Source: Nonomuraea longispora
Lineage (GTDB): Bacteria > Actinomycetota > Actinomycetes > Streptosporangiales > Streptosporangiaceae
Assembly: GCF_004348345.1 (NCBI RefSeq)
Contig: NZ_SMJZ01000015.1
Span: 1-64,000, forward strand
Direction: 5' to 3'
DNA: 64,000 nucleotides
Shown: piece by piece, positions 50,657 to 58,652 of the stretch
Layout: each line of letters begins with the position of its first letter
Position numbering within the stretch: position 1 is the stretch's first letter
Notes under the pieces: generated by a model
Databases searched by the model: none
What the model was told of the DNA's origin: nothing
Seen by the model: only the letters and a program-made list of their open reading frames with translations
Made by a program: the position numbers and the translations under genes

Positions 50657-51901
50657 GTGACGGGCGATCCTGCGACCGAGGACCTGCTGCGCGAGCTGGC
50701 GCCGCAGGTCCTCGGCGCGCTCGTCCGTCGGTACGGGCACTTCGCCGCCGCCGAGGACGCCGTGCAGGAGGCGCTGCTCGCCGCCGCCCTGCGGTGGCCG
50801 GGCGAGGGCGTGCCGGACAACCCGCGGGCCTGGCTGATCACCGTGGCGTCGCGGCGGCTGACCGACCTGCTCCGCAGCGAGCAGGCACGCCGGCGCCGGG
50901 AGGAGACATGGACGCTGCCGGAGGAGCGGCTGTCGCCCGCCGCCGACCAGGTCGCCCCGGCGGCGGACGACACGCTGGTCCTGCTGTTCATGTGCTGCCA
51001 CCCGTCGCTCGCGCCGGCCTCGCAGATCGCGCTGACGCTCCGCGCGGTGGGCGGCCTCACCACGCGTGAGATCGCCCGCGCCTTCATGGTGTCGGAGGGC
51101 ACCATGACGCGCCGCATCACGAGGGCGAAGGAACAGATCAAGCGGAGCGGGTTGCCGTTCCGGCTGCCCGGGGAGGACGAGCGGTCCGTACGCCTCGGCG
51201 CGGTGCTGCACGTGCTCTACCTGATCTTCAACGAGGGTTACTCCAGCTCCTCGGGGCCCCACCTGCAGCGCGCGGAGCTGGCGGCGGAGGCGATCAGGCT
51301 CGCCCGCGTGGTCCACCACCTGCTGACCGACGACCCCGAGGTGGCCGGGCTGCTCGCGCTCATGCTGCTCACCGATGCGCGGCGACCGGCGCGTACGAGC
51401 CCCGACGGCGCTCTCATACCGATGGCCGAGCAGGACCGCGGCCTGTGGGACGCGGCCGCCATCGAGGAGGGCATCGCCCTCGTCACCGCCGCGCTCTCCC
51501 GCCGCACGCCCGGCCCTTACCAGCTCCAAGCGGCGATCGCGGCCCTTCACGACGAGGCGCCCACCGCGGAGGAGACTGACTGGCCGCAGATCGTGGCACT
51601 GTACGAGCGCCTGCTGGAGCTGTCCGGCAACCCCATGGTGGCGCTCAACCACGCCGTCGCCGTGGCCATGGCCCGCGGCCCTCAGGCGGGCCTCGACCTG
51701 CTCGAACGCCTCCGGCACGACGACCTTCTCGCCGGGGACCACCGGCTGTACGCGGTCCGGGCGCACCTGCTGGAGATGTCCGGCGACGACGTGGCGGCCA
51801 TCGAGGCGTACGACGAGGCCGCCGGTCGCGCGATGAGCCGCCCTCAGGAGCGTTACCTGCGGGCCAGGGCCGCCCGGCTCAAGCCCGGCCCGCCCGCCTG
51901 A
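50657..51901 (+). CDS. ECF42-type RNA polymerase sigma factor with C-terminal extension
   Basis: A 414-residue sigma factor. Sigma2 (about 5-75, FAAAEDAVQEALLAAALRWP and PRAWLITVASRRLTDLLR), sigma4 (about 105-165, LTLRAVGGLTTREIARAFMV), then a 230-residue extension (DUF6596 plus TPR-like helices: LHVLYLIFNEGYSSSSGP, NPMVALNHAVAVAMARGP). No anti-sigma gene is adjacent; the extension is thought to control activity in this class. The GTG follows the YCII stop without a gap. Signal unknown. Confidence 0.93.
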   Translation: MTGDPATEDLLRELAPQVLGALVRRYGHFAAAEDAVQEALLAAALRWPGEGVPDNPRAWLITVASRRLTDLLRSEQARRRREETWTLPEERLSPAADQVAPAADDTLVLLFMCCHPSLAPASQIALTLRAVGGLTTREIARAFMVSEGTMTRRITRAKEQIKRSGLPFRLPGEDERSVRLGAVLHVLYLIFNEGYSSSSGPHLQRAELAAEAIRLARVVHHLLTDDPEVAGLLALMLLTDARRPARTSPDGALIPMAEQDRGLWDAAAIEEGIALVTAALSRRTPGPYQLQAAIAALHDEAPTAEETDWPQIVALYERLLELSGNPMVALNHAVAVAMARGPQAGLDLLERLRHDDLLAGDHRLYAVRAHLLEMSGDDVAAIEAYDEAAGRAMSRPQERYLRARAARLKPGPPA

Positions 51902-52117
51902 CGGGCCCGGCCCGGTGGGTCGCTGCCCGTTCCCCAGCCGCTCGGAAAAAATCAGGGTGCCGGGGAATGTCCGGCTGCCTGGCGGGGTTATACATCGCGT
52001 GGCCGGTGTGATCAGTGTCCCCGGGCCTCACCTATTGCCTTCGCGGAATACCGTTCGGCTGGAGCCGCGTTGTGCCTTTCGCCGAGAGGCGACCTGCACA
52101 CCGGTACGCACTCGTGG

Positions 52118-52147
52118 AACGCCCGCTCTCCTCGGAGGGTGGGCGTT
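52118..52147. terminator. Hairpin between convergent genes
   Basis: AACGCCC and GGGCGTT form a 7-bp stem around a 16-base interior with further pairing (CTC/GAG). It lies ten bases from the 3' end of the DUF5996 gene and 217 bases past the sigma gene; likely a terminator for at least the former. Confidence 0.55.
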
Positions 52148-52156
52148 TCGCGCTTC

Positions 52157-53089
52157 TCAGGCCTTGCCGTAGTAGGGGTCGGTGACGCCGTCCGGCGAGG
52201 CCAGGGCGTCGGTGTCGAGCCGGGTCAGCTTGGCGCCCGCCAGGTAGGCGCTGTCGAGGAACTCCAGCACCGCCGCCACCGGCTCTTCCATGCCCCGCAC
52301 GTCGTCGTAGCGGAGCACGGCCAGGTGGCTGCCCCTGGCGGGCAGCCACTCGGCCTGCGCGGGCCGCAGCGGCTCGCGTTCCAGCCCTTCGGGCTCGGGC
52401 GCGGTGTAGGAGTAGAACGCCGGCCATGGCCGTTCTTTGTCGCCGAACCAGAAGCCCGAGCTGATGACCTCCCAGCTGTAGGCCTCGCGGGTCACCGGGT
52501 CGGCGTCGGGCGAGACCCGGACCACGCGCCCCGTGAACCGGGTGACGGCGATGTCGAACGTGTGCCAGAAGTGGTGCACCGGGCTCGTCTTGCCGGCGAA
52601 GCCGGCGGCGAAACGGTCGAGGAGCTGCACCACCTGCGACAGGACCCGCCAGTAACGGTTGATCAGCACCGGGTCGTAGCGGGCGTGCAGGGTGTCCTCG
52701 GGGAACGGCGTGTCGTCGCCCATGTCGAACGGCACAGCCCAGATCTCGGGCCGGATGCCCAGCCCGGCCAGGGTCTCGAACAGCCGGTCGTGGAACGACG
52801 CCACCGACCGCCCGATCAGGCTGAACTCGGCGGTGCGCCCGTCGAGCACGTCGATCACCAGGCGGTGGCGTACGAGGTCGAAGTCGACGCAGAACAGCGG
52901 CTGCTCGCCCAGGCCGCCCATCGGCCGCGTGGTGAGCCCTCTCCCGGTCGGGTGGAAGGGCACCTGCCACCAGTGGTTGCGCCGGTTGCTCGAAGCCAGC
53001 CGGATCTTGCCCACGATCTGCGCGAACCGGTGAAAGGTCTCCTTGGCCTCCGTCCACTCGGCGAGCGGCATGGCAGGGAACAGCTCCAT
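52157..53089 (-). CDS. DUF5996 family protein
   Basis: A 310-residue protein of the DUF5996 family: FPAMPLAEWTEAKETFHRFA at the start, SNRRNHWWQVPFHPTGRGLT, FDLVRHRLVIDV, and the acidic-aromatic segment HHFWHTFDIAVTRFTGR with a C-terminal YSYTAPEPEG. Function unknown; the HHFWHTFD cluster could bind metal. ATG 53089 follows a G-rich ribosome binding site (AAGGGGGG). Cytosolic, no signal or membrane segment. Confidence 0.85.
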   Translation of the reverse strand: MELFPAMPLAEWTEAKETFHRFAQIVGKIRLASSNRRNHWWQVPFHPTGRGLTTRPMGGLGEQPLFCVDFDLVRHRLVIDVLDGRTAEFSLIGRSVASFHDRLFETLAGLGIRPEIWAVPFDMGDDTPFPEDTLHARYDPVLINRYWRVLSQVVQLLDRFAAGFAGKTSPVHHFWHTFDIAVTRFTGRVVRVSPDADPVTREAYSWEVISSGFWFGDKERPWPAFYSYTAPEPEGLEREPLRPAQAEWLPARGSHLAVLRYDDVRGMEEPVAAVLEFLDSAYLAGAKLTRLDTDALASPDGVTDPYYGKA

Positions 53090-53175
53090 GACGGCCCCCC
53101 TTCTCTGTTTCCCCGCTATCGTAGCTACCGTACGTGTTCGAATGGCTCTCCGGGGTCGTGGTCGGAGGCCGGAGC

Positions 53176-54378
53176 TCACCCTGAGCTGACGTATTTCCTC
53201 GGCCGCAGCGCGTGCGCGCGCAGCGCCGCCAGCGCGGCCAGCTGGCCAGGGCGGCGCATCCGCACCGCCAGCTCGTCGCTGTACGCCAGCTCCAGCGCCG
53301 TGAGCTGGGCGACCAGATCGGTCACGGGCGCGGAGACGTCCTCCAGGCTCGTCGCGGGATGCCAGCCCTCACCGCCGACCACCTCCGCCACCCGTTCGCG
53401 CAGCTCGGCGGGCGACATCAGGGTGCCGTCGGCGAGCAGCATGAGCGCTGCCTCGCGGGCCGACACCTCGAACTCGTGCTCGCCCCTGGCCAGCAGCAGC
53501 TTGGTGACCGCCTTCCACATCGTCTTCGGGGACTTGAGCAGCCGCTTGCCGTAATCGGTGATGATCAGCTTGGCGCCGTCGCGGCTGATCGCCCCCAGCT
53601 CGCGCTCGGCGAGCTCACGCAGCCTGAGCGCCTCCGGCGACGGAGCGAGCCGCAGTGGCAGGCTGCCTTCCGAGGCGGCGGCCAGGGAGAGCAGCCGGTG
53701 CAGGGCGGGCAGGGGCTGCGGGGTCACGGGCGCGTGCAGGCGCACCTCGAACGGCTGGGCCAGCTCCCGCCTGGCCGGGCCGCGGCCCAGCACCCAGCGG
53801 TTGAGCCGCTCGCCGTGCACCCGGTTGAGCCAGCTGTCGCCGCCCAGCTCGGCCCGTGGCTCGGTGAGCCAGCGGCGGGTCAGCGCGGTGCGGTCGACGT
53901 TGGCGCGGGCGACGATGGCCAGCTCGAGCGCGGCGGAGCAAGCCAGGTGGGCGCCCAGCTCCTCAGGGCCCATGATCATGCTCCACTGGAGTTCCGGCAC
54001 GTCGGGCGGGAGCACGCCCGTGGCCTCGAGCGCCTGCTGGTAGGCGCTGGCGCCGGAGTCCTCGCCCTCGCGCTCGTACGTGCGCAAAATCTTGATCGTC
54101 GTGGGGGACGTGCACAGGTCGGCGTACCGCTCCAGCCCTCCGAGCCGCAGCAGTTGCCCGAGCGAACGGGCCAGGCGCTCGTGGTCGCCTCCTGGTTTGA
54201 GCGGCCCCACCTTGATCGGCAGGGTGTACCAGAGAAACTCGCAGACGTCGAGCTGGGTTACCGTCTCCAGCGGCTCCCCACCCGTCAACCATTCGACGGC
54301 GGTCCTGGCCTCTTCGGCAAGGTCCGGCTGAGAGCGCTCCAACTCGGCGAGAAGGGCGGTGACATCCGGTGCACTCAT
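53176..54378 (-). CDS. Conserved actinobacterial protein of unknown function
   Basis: A 400-residue cytosolic protein, mostly helical. N-terminal part: LLAELERSQPDLAEEARTAV, FLWYTLPIKVGPLKPGGDHE. Middle: a duplicated-looking helical region (RLHAPVTPQPLPALHRLLSL). C-terminal: KLIITDYGKRLLKSPKTMWK, resembling a winged-helix end found in plasmid-ORF3-like proteins, but I cannot assign it. ATG 54378 is chosen since the upstream frame has no ribosome binding site. It borders the conserved right block. Confidence 0.75.
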   Translation of the reverse strand: MSAPDVTALLAELERSQPDLAEEARTAVEWLTGGEPLETVTQLDVCEFLWYTLPIKVGPLKPGGDHERLARSLGQLLRLGGLERYADLCTSPTTIKILRTYEREGEDSGASAYQQALEATGVLPPDVPELQWSMIMGPEELGAHLACSAALELAIVARANVDRTALTRRWLTEPRAELGGDSWLNRVHGERLNRWVLGRGPARRELAQPFEVRLHAPVTPQPLPALHRLLSLAAASEGSLPLRLAPSPEALRLRELAERELGAISRDGAKLIITDYGKRLLKSPKTMWKAVTKLLLARGEHEFEVSAREAALMLLADGTLMSPAELRERVAEVVGGEGWHPATSLEDVSAPVTDLVAQLTALELAYSDELAVRMRRPGQLAALAALRAHALRPRKYVSSG

Positions 54379-54491
54379 GCCTCGAAGTTTGCCGTATCGA
54401 CCCCGGACCTGACGATGTCCGAATGCGGTGCGTATCGGGTCTTCCACTGCGACTGCCCTAAGAGACCACTATGGAGCCGACAAAAATGTGA

Positions 54492-56129
54492 TCATATCCA
54501 CCGTTTCTCGAACAGCATGCGGGCCTTCCACTCGGTGTACGGGATCAGCTCACCTGACAGGACGGGGTGCAGCCACCAGAAGTTGATCAGCGCGAGCAGG
54601 GCGAAGGCCCCGACGGCGGCTGCCGCGAGAGGACGGCGATAGTGGACGATTCCCGGCAGCCTCCTGCCCGCGCGCCCGATCAGCAGCCCCGCGCACAGCG
54701 TGATGGCCAGCACCATGAACGGCACCATCGGGATGGCGTAGAAGAGGAACATGGTGCGGTTGCCGGCGATGGCGAAGTAGAACCACGGCAGCCAGCCCAT
54801 GCCGTAGGCCAGCAGCACGGCGCCGGCCCGCCAGTCGCGGGAGGAGACATACCACGCGATGAGGGCCACCAGCGCCGCCACCGCGCCGAACCAGATCACC
54901 GGCGTGCCCACGCCCAGCACCGCCTCCGAGCAGTCCTTGACGCCGCAGGCGTTCTTCTTGGCCTCGTAGTAGAAGGCCACCGGGCGCAGCAGCAGCGGCC
55001 ACTGCCAGGGCTCGGACATGTAGGGGTGTGAGGTCTCCAGCCCGCTGTGGAAGGTGAAGACCTGCCACTGGTAGTGGACCCACGACCGCATCGAGTCGAA
55101 GACGAAGTAGATCGGCCCGGCCGAGGTGGCCTGGTCCCAGTTGCGGCCGTAGCCGGTGGCGTTGACGAACCAGCCCGCCCAGGTGGCCATGTACGCCACG
55201 AACGGCACCGCCACGAACGCCAGCGCCCCCTGCGGCGCGTCCTTGTTGACCGCCCCCATGTACGGGCTGCGCAGCCCCACGGCCCTGCGCGCCCCGAAGT
55301 CCCACATCAGCGACATGATCGCGAACGCCACCGCGAACGCCAGCCCCGACCACTTGACCGACATCGCGAAGGCCAGGCACACGCCGGCGGCGATGCGCCA
55401 CCACCTGATGCCCAGCGACGGCCCCTGCGGCGACAGGGGCGAGCTTTCGTACCACGCGACCAGCCGCTCGCGGGCCTGGTCCCGGTCGGTCACCAGGCAC
55501 GCGAACGCCGCCAGCACCCAGAACATCAGGAAGATGTCGAGCAGCGCCGTGCGCGAGAGCACGAAGTGCAGGCCGTCGAGGGCCAGCAGCAGTCCCGCGA
55601 AGCAGCCGAGCAGCGTCGAGCGGGTCATCCGCCGCGCCACCCTGGCGAGGATGAGGATCGACAGGGTGCCGATCAGGGCGGCGGCGAACCGCCAGCCGAA
55701 CGGGTTGAGCCCGAACAGCCACTCGCCCGCGCCGATCATCCACTTGCCCAGCGGCGGGTGCACCACGTAGGAGGCGCACTTGTCGAGGCTCTCGGCCGTG
55801 CACGACTGCCAGATGCCGCCGGTGTCGCCGGCGATGATCGCCTTGTCGGCGTCCTTGACCGCGACCCGCTCGACCCCCCAGGTGATGAGCGAGTAGCCGT
55901 CCTTCATGTAGTACGTCTCGTCGAACACCACGGCCTTGGGATGGCCGAGATCAAGGAAGCGGAGCACGCCGCCGAAGACGGTGACCAGCAACGGGCCGAG
56001 CCAGCCCCACATCACGCTGCCGCGCAGGGGAGGAAGCACCCGATCGCGTACGGACCGGGCGGTCTCGTGCTGGCCGTCGCCGGCCTCCGAGTCGTCAAAG
56101 GCCTGGTACGAGGAGTCGGTCACCGCCAT
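54492..56129 (-). CDS. Protein O-mannosyltransferase (PMT family)
   Basis: A 545-residue GT-C membrane enzyme transferring mannose from polyprenyl-phosphate-mannose to Ser/Thr of exported proteins. About eleven helices; the catalytic Asp-Glu of loop 1 is in KAVVFDETYYMKDGYS (about residue 70), followed by YVVHPPLGKWMIGAGEWLFG. It corresponds to Rv1002c by family and position. TACGAT six bases before the ATG indicates a leaderless mRNA. It has a divergent paralogue across rsmI and shares a 159-bp stretch of perfect DNA identity with it. Confidence 0.93.
   Translation of the reverse strand: MAVTDSSYQAFDDSEAGDGQHETARSVRDRVLPPLRGSVMWGWLGPLLVTVFGGVLRFLDLGHPKAVVFDETYYMKDGYSLITWGVERVAVKDADKAIIAGDTGGIWQSCTAESLDKCASYVVHPPLGKWMIGAGEWLFGLNPFGWRFAAALIGTLSILILARVARRMTRSTLLGCFAGLLLALDGLHFVLSRTALLDIFLMFWVLAAFACLVTDRDQARERLVAWYESSPLSPQGPSLGIRWWRIAAGVCLAFAMSVKWSGLAFAVAFAIMSLMWDFGARRAVGLRSPYMGAVNKDAPQGALAFVAVPFVAYMATWAGWFVNATGYGRNWDQATSAGPIYFVFDSMRSWVHYQWQVFTFHSGLETSHPYMSEPWQWPLLLRPVAFYYEAKKNACGVKDCSEAVLGVGTPVIWFGAVAALVALIAWYVSSRDWRAGAVLLAYGMGWLPWFYFAIAGNRTMFLFYAIPMVPFMVLAITLCAGLLIGRAGRRLPGIVHYRRPLAAAAVGAFALLALINFWWLHPVLSGELIPYTEWKARMLFEKRWI
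55602..55760 (-). repeat. 159-bp perfect inverted repeat, copy 1 (in PMT gene 1)
   Basis: Read on the minus strand, this segment (CACCCGCCGCTGGGCAAGTG onward) is identical base for base to 57381-57539. Identity stops sharply at both ends. It encodes the HPPLGKWMIGAGEWLFGLNP to STLLGC region. Confidence 0.92.
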
Positions 56130-56135
56130 TCGGCC

Positions 56136-56141
56136 ATCGTA
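56136..56141 (-). promoter_or_regulatory. -10 element for PMT gene 1 (leaderless type)
   Basis: Minus-strand TACGAT is followed by six bases and the ATG at 56129. Confidence 0.5.
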
Positions 56142-56206
56142 CGGGCCCTCAGCGGAAAGCCATGCAGAAACACCGTCTAATAGGGATAGCCTGCCACAAT
56201 GGCCAG

Positions 56207-57055
56207 GTGACTGGTGACGGCAGGCTGGTGCTGGCAGGGGCTCCCATAGGCCGGGCGGGCGACGTCTCGCCGCGGTTGCGCGAGGCGCTCGAAGGCGCCG
56301 ACGTGGTGGCCGCCGAGGACACCCGGCGGTTGCGCCGGCTCGCCACGGAGCTGGGCGTGGAGATCGCCGGGCGGGTGGTGTCCTACTACGACCAGAACGA
56401 AGCGGGCCGGGCCCAGGAACTCGTCGAGGTGCTGCGGGAAGGCCGCACGGTCGTCGTGATCACCGACGCCGGCATGCCGGGCGTGTCCGACCCGGGCTAC
56501 CGCCTGACGAGGCTCGCGGTCGAGGCCGGCGTCACGGTCACCGCGCTGCCGGGCCCGAGCGCCGTCACCACGGCCCTGGCCGTGTCGGGGCTGCCGAGCG
56601 ACCGGTTCTGCTTCGAGGGTTTCCCGCCGCGCAAGCCGGGCGAGCGTGCCCGCCGCCTGGCCGCGCTGGCGGGCGAGGAACGCACGATGGTCTTCTTCGA
56701 GGCGCCGCACCGGCTGGCGAGCTCCCTGGCGGCCATGGCGGAGGCGTTCGGGCCCGGCCGCGAGGCGGCGGTCTGCCGCGAGCTGACCAAGACGTACGAA
56801 GAGGTGCGCAGGGGCGGTCTCGGCGAGCTGGCCGCGTGGGCGGAGTCAGGAGTCAAGGGCGAGATCACGGTCGTGGTCGCCGGCCACGTCGCGCGGGCGG
56901 AGGAGCAGGACATGGACGCGCTCGTCGCGCAGGTCGACCGGATGGTGGCCGAGGGGACGCAGCGCAAGCTCGCCGTCGCCGAGGTGGCCAAGGGGGCGGG
57001 CGTCCCCAAGCGTGAGCTTTACGATCTGGTGCACAGGAGATCAGCGACACCATAA
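56207..57055 (+). CDS. rsmI: 16S rRNA (cytidine1402-2'-O)-methyltransferase RsmI
   Basis: A 282-residue tetrapyrrole-methylase-fold enzyme that 2'-O-methylates C1402 of 16S rRNA with SAM. Motifs LVLAGAPIGRAGDVSPRLRE, AAEDTRRLRRLATELG, VITDAGMPGVSDPGYRL, LPGPSAVTTALAVSGLP and FEGFPPRKPGER are diagnostic. GTG 56207 starts the conserved domain. It sits between two divergent O-mannosyltransferase genes; the second begins one base after its stop, so they are co-transcribed. Rv1003 has the same position beside pmt. Confidence 0.93.
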   Translation: MTGDGRLVLAGAPIGRAGDVSPRLREALEGADVVAAEDTRRLRRLATELGVEIAGRVVSYYDQNEAGRAQELVEVLREGRTVVVITDAGMPGVSDPGYRLTRLAVEAGVTVTALPGPSAVTTALAVSGLPSDRFCFEGFPPRKPGERARRLAALAGEERTMVFFEAPHRLASSLAAMAEAFGPGREAAVCRELTKTYEEVRRGGLGELAAWAESGVKGEITVVVAGHVARAEEQDMDALVAQVDRMVAEGTQRKLAVAEVAKGAGVPKRELYDLVHRRSATP

Positions 57056-57056
57056 G

Positions 57057-58652
57057 GTGCGCTTCGTGAGGAATTGGGGGGCAGCACCGCGTCGACTGAT
57101 CCCTCCCATGCAGGACGGCGTCCTGCTGGGGTGGCTGGGGCCGATCGTGGTGGCGATCTTCGGCGGCATCCTCAGGTTCGTCAGGCTCGGCGAGCCCAAG
57201 GCCGTCGTCTTCGACGAGACGTACTACATCAAGGACGCCTACTCGCTGCTGACCTACGGCGTCGAGCGGACCATGCTCGGCGACGCCGACAACCCCGTCG
57301 CCGACCGCCGCCTCATCGCCGGCAACCTGGACATCTTCAAGCAGTGCGCGCAGCCGTCCGAGTGCGCGTCGTTCGTGGCCCACCCGCCGCTGGGCAAGTG
57401 GATGATCGGCGCGGGCGAGTGGCTGTTCGGGCTCAACCCGTTCGGCTGGCGGTTCGCCGCCGCCCTGATCGGCACCCTGTCGATCCTCATCCTCGCCAGG
57501 GTGGCGCGGCGGATGACCCGCTCGACGCTGCTCGGCTGCCTGGGCGGCCTGCTGCTGGCCCTCGACGGCCTGCACCTGGTGTTGTCGCGCACGGGACTGC
57601 TCGACATCTTCCTCATGTTCTGGGTGCTGGCCGGGTTCGCCTGCCTGGTGGCCGACCGCGACCAGGCCCGGGAACGGCTGGTCGCCTGGTACGAGAGCTC
57701 GCCCGCCGCCGGCGTGGTGCCGCGGCTCGGGCTCAGACCCTGGCGGATCGCCGCGGGCCTCTGCATGGGCGCGGCGTGCGCCGTCAAGTGGTCGGGCGTC
57801 TTCTTTCTGCTCGCGTTCCTCGTCATGAGCCTCATATGGGACATCGGGGCCAGGCGGGCGCTGGGCGAACGCCGGTCGATCCGGGCGGCGCTGGCGCACG
57901 ACCTGCCCGGCGGGTTCGGGGCGATGGCGCTCGTGTCCGCGGCGACGTTCACGGCGTCGTGGGCCGGATGGTTCGTCAGCGCGGACGGCTGGGGACGCAA
58001 CTGGGCGCAGGCCACCTCGTCGGGGCCCGCGTTCTTCGTGGTCGACTCGGTGCGGTCGTGGCTGCAGTACCAGCTGCAGGTGCTCGGCTTCCACAGCGGG
58101 CTGGACACCTACCACCAGTACATGTCCGAGCCCTGGCAGTGGCCCTTGCTACTGCGGCCCGTCACCTTCCACTACGACGGGGACCTGCCGCCGGCGGCGT
58201 GCGGGGCCGACAAGTGCTCGCAGGCCGTCATCGGGGCCGGCACCCCCGCCATCTGGTACGGGGCCGCGCTCGCGCTGATCGCCCTCGTCGTGTGGTACTT
58301 CAACACCCGCGACTGGCGGGCCGGGGCCGTGCTGACGGGCTACGCGGTCGGCTGGCTGCCGTGGTTCTACTACGCCATCGCCGACAACCGCACGATGTAC
58401 CTCTTCTACATGATCCCCGTGGTGCCGTTCATGGTGCTGGCACTCGTGCTGGTCGCGGGGCTGATCCTGGGGAAGGCGGCGGCCCCGCCCGCCCGCAGGG
58501 CGTTCGGGACCGCGGTCGTGGGCGCGTTCGCGCTCATCGCCCTGGTCAACTTCTGGTGGCTTTACCCTGTGCTGACCGCCGAGACCATCGCACACGCAGA
58601 GTGGTGGGCCAGGATGCTGCTGCGCTCCTGGGTGACCGTCGCGCCGAAGTGA
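57057..58652 (+). CDS. Second protein O-mannosyltransferase (PMT paralogue)
   Basis: A 531-residue GT-C enzyme, paralogous to the gene at 54492-56129: same catalytic KAVVFDETYYIKDAYSLL, HPPLGKWMIGAGEWLFGLNP, and a similar end. Two PMTs could act as a heterodimer or on different acceptors. The GTG lies right after the rsmI stop; a second GTG is three codons on. Middle and end regions differ clearly from paralogue 1, while 159 bp are identical, suggesting gene conversion. Its last 107 bases overlap the converging membrane-protein gene. Confidence 0.92.
   Translation: MRFVRNWGAAPRRLIPPMQDGVLLGWLGPIVVAIFGGILRFVRLGEPKAVVFDETYYIKDAYSLLTYGVERTMLGDADNPVADRRLIAGNLDIFKQCAQPSECASFVAHPPLGKWMIGAGEWLFGLNPFGWRFAAALIGTLSILILARVARRMTRSTLLGCLGGLLLALDGLHLVLSRTGLLDIFLMFWVLAGFACLVADRDQARERLVAWYESSPAAGVVPRLGLRPWRIAAGLCMGAACAVKWSGVFFLLAFLVMSLIWDIGARRALGERRSIRAALAHDLPGGFGAMALVSAATFTASWAGWFVSADGWGRNWAQATSSGPAFFVVDSVRSWLQYQLQVLGFHSGLDTYHQYMSEPWQWPLLLRPVTFHYDGDLPPAACGADKCSQAVIGAGTPAIWYGAALALIALVVWYFNTRDWRAGAVLTGYAVGWLPWFYYAIADNRTMYLFYMIPVVPFMVLALVLVAGLILGKAAAPPARRAFGTAVVGAFALIALVNFWWLYPVLTAETIAHAEWWARMLLRSWVTVAPK
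57381..57539 (+). repeat. 159-bp perfect inverted repeat, copy 2 (in PMT gene 2)
   Basis: Partner of 55602-55760 in opposite orientation; the two copies flank rsmI with about 1.6 kb between them. Confidence 0.92.

Noticed and set aside
24843-54378. Possible biosynthetic gene cluster
   Set aside because: There is no PKS, NRPS, terpene synthase or RiPP precursor; the region is a series of small regulator-enzyme units without a shared core enzyme.
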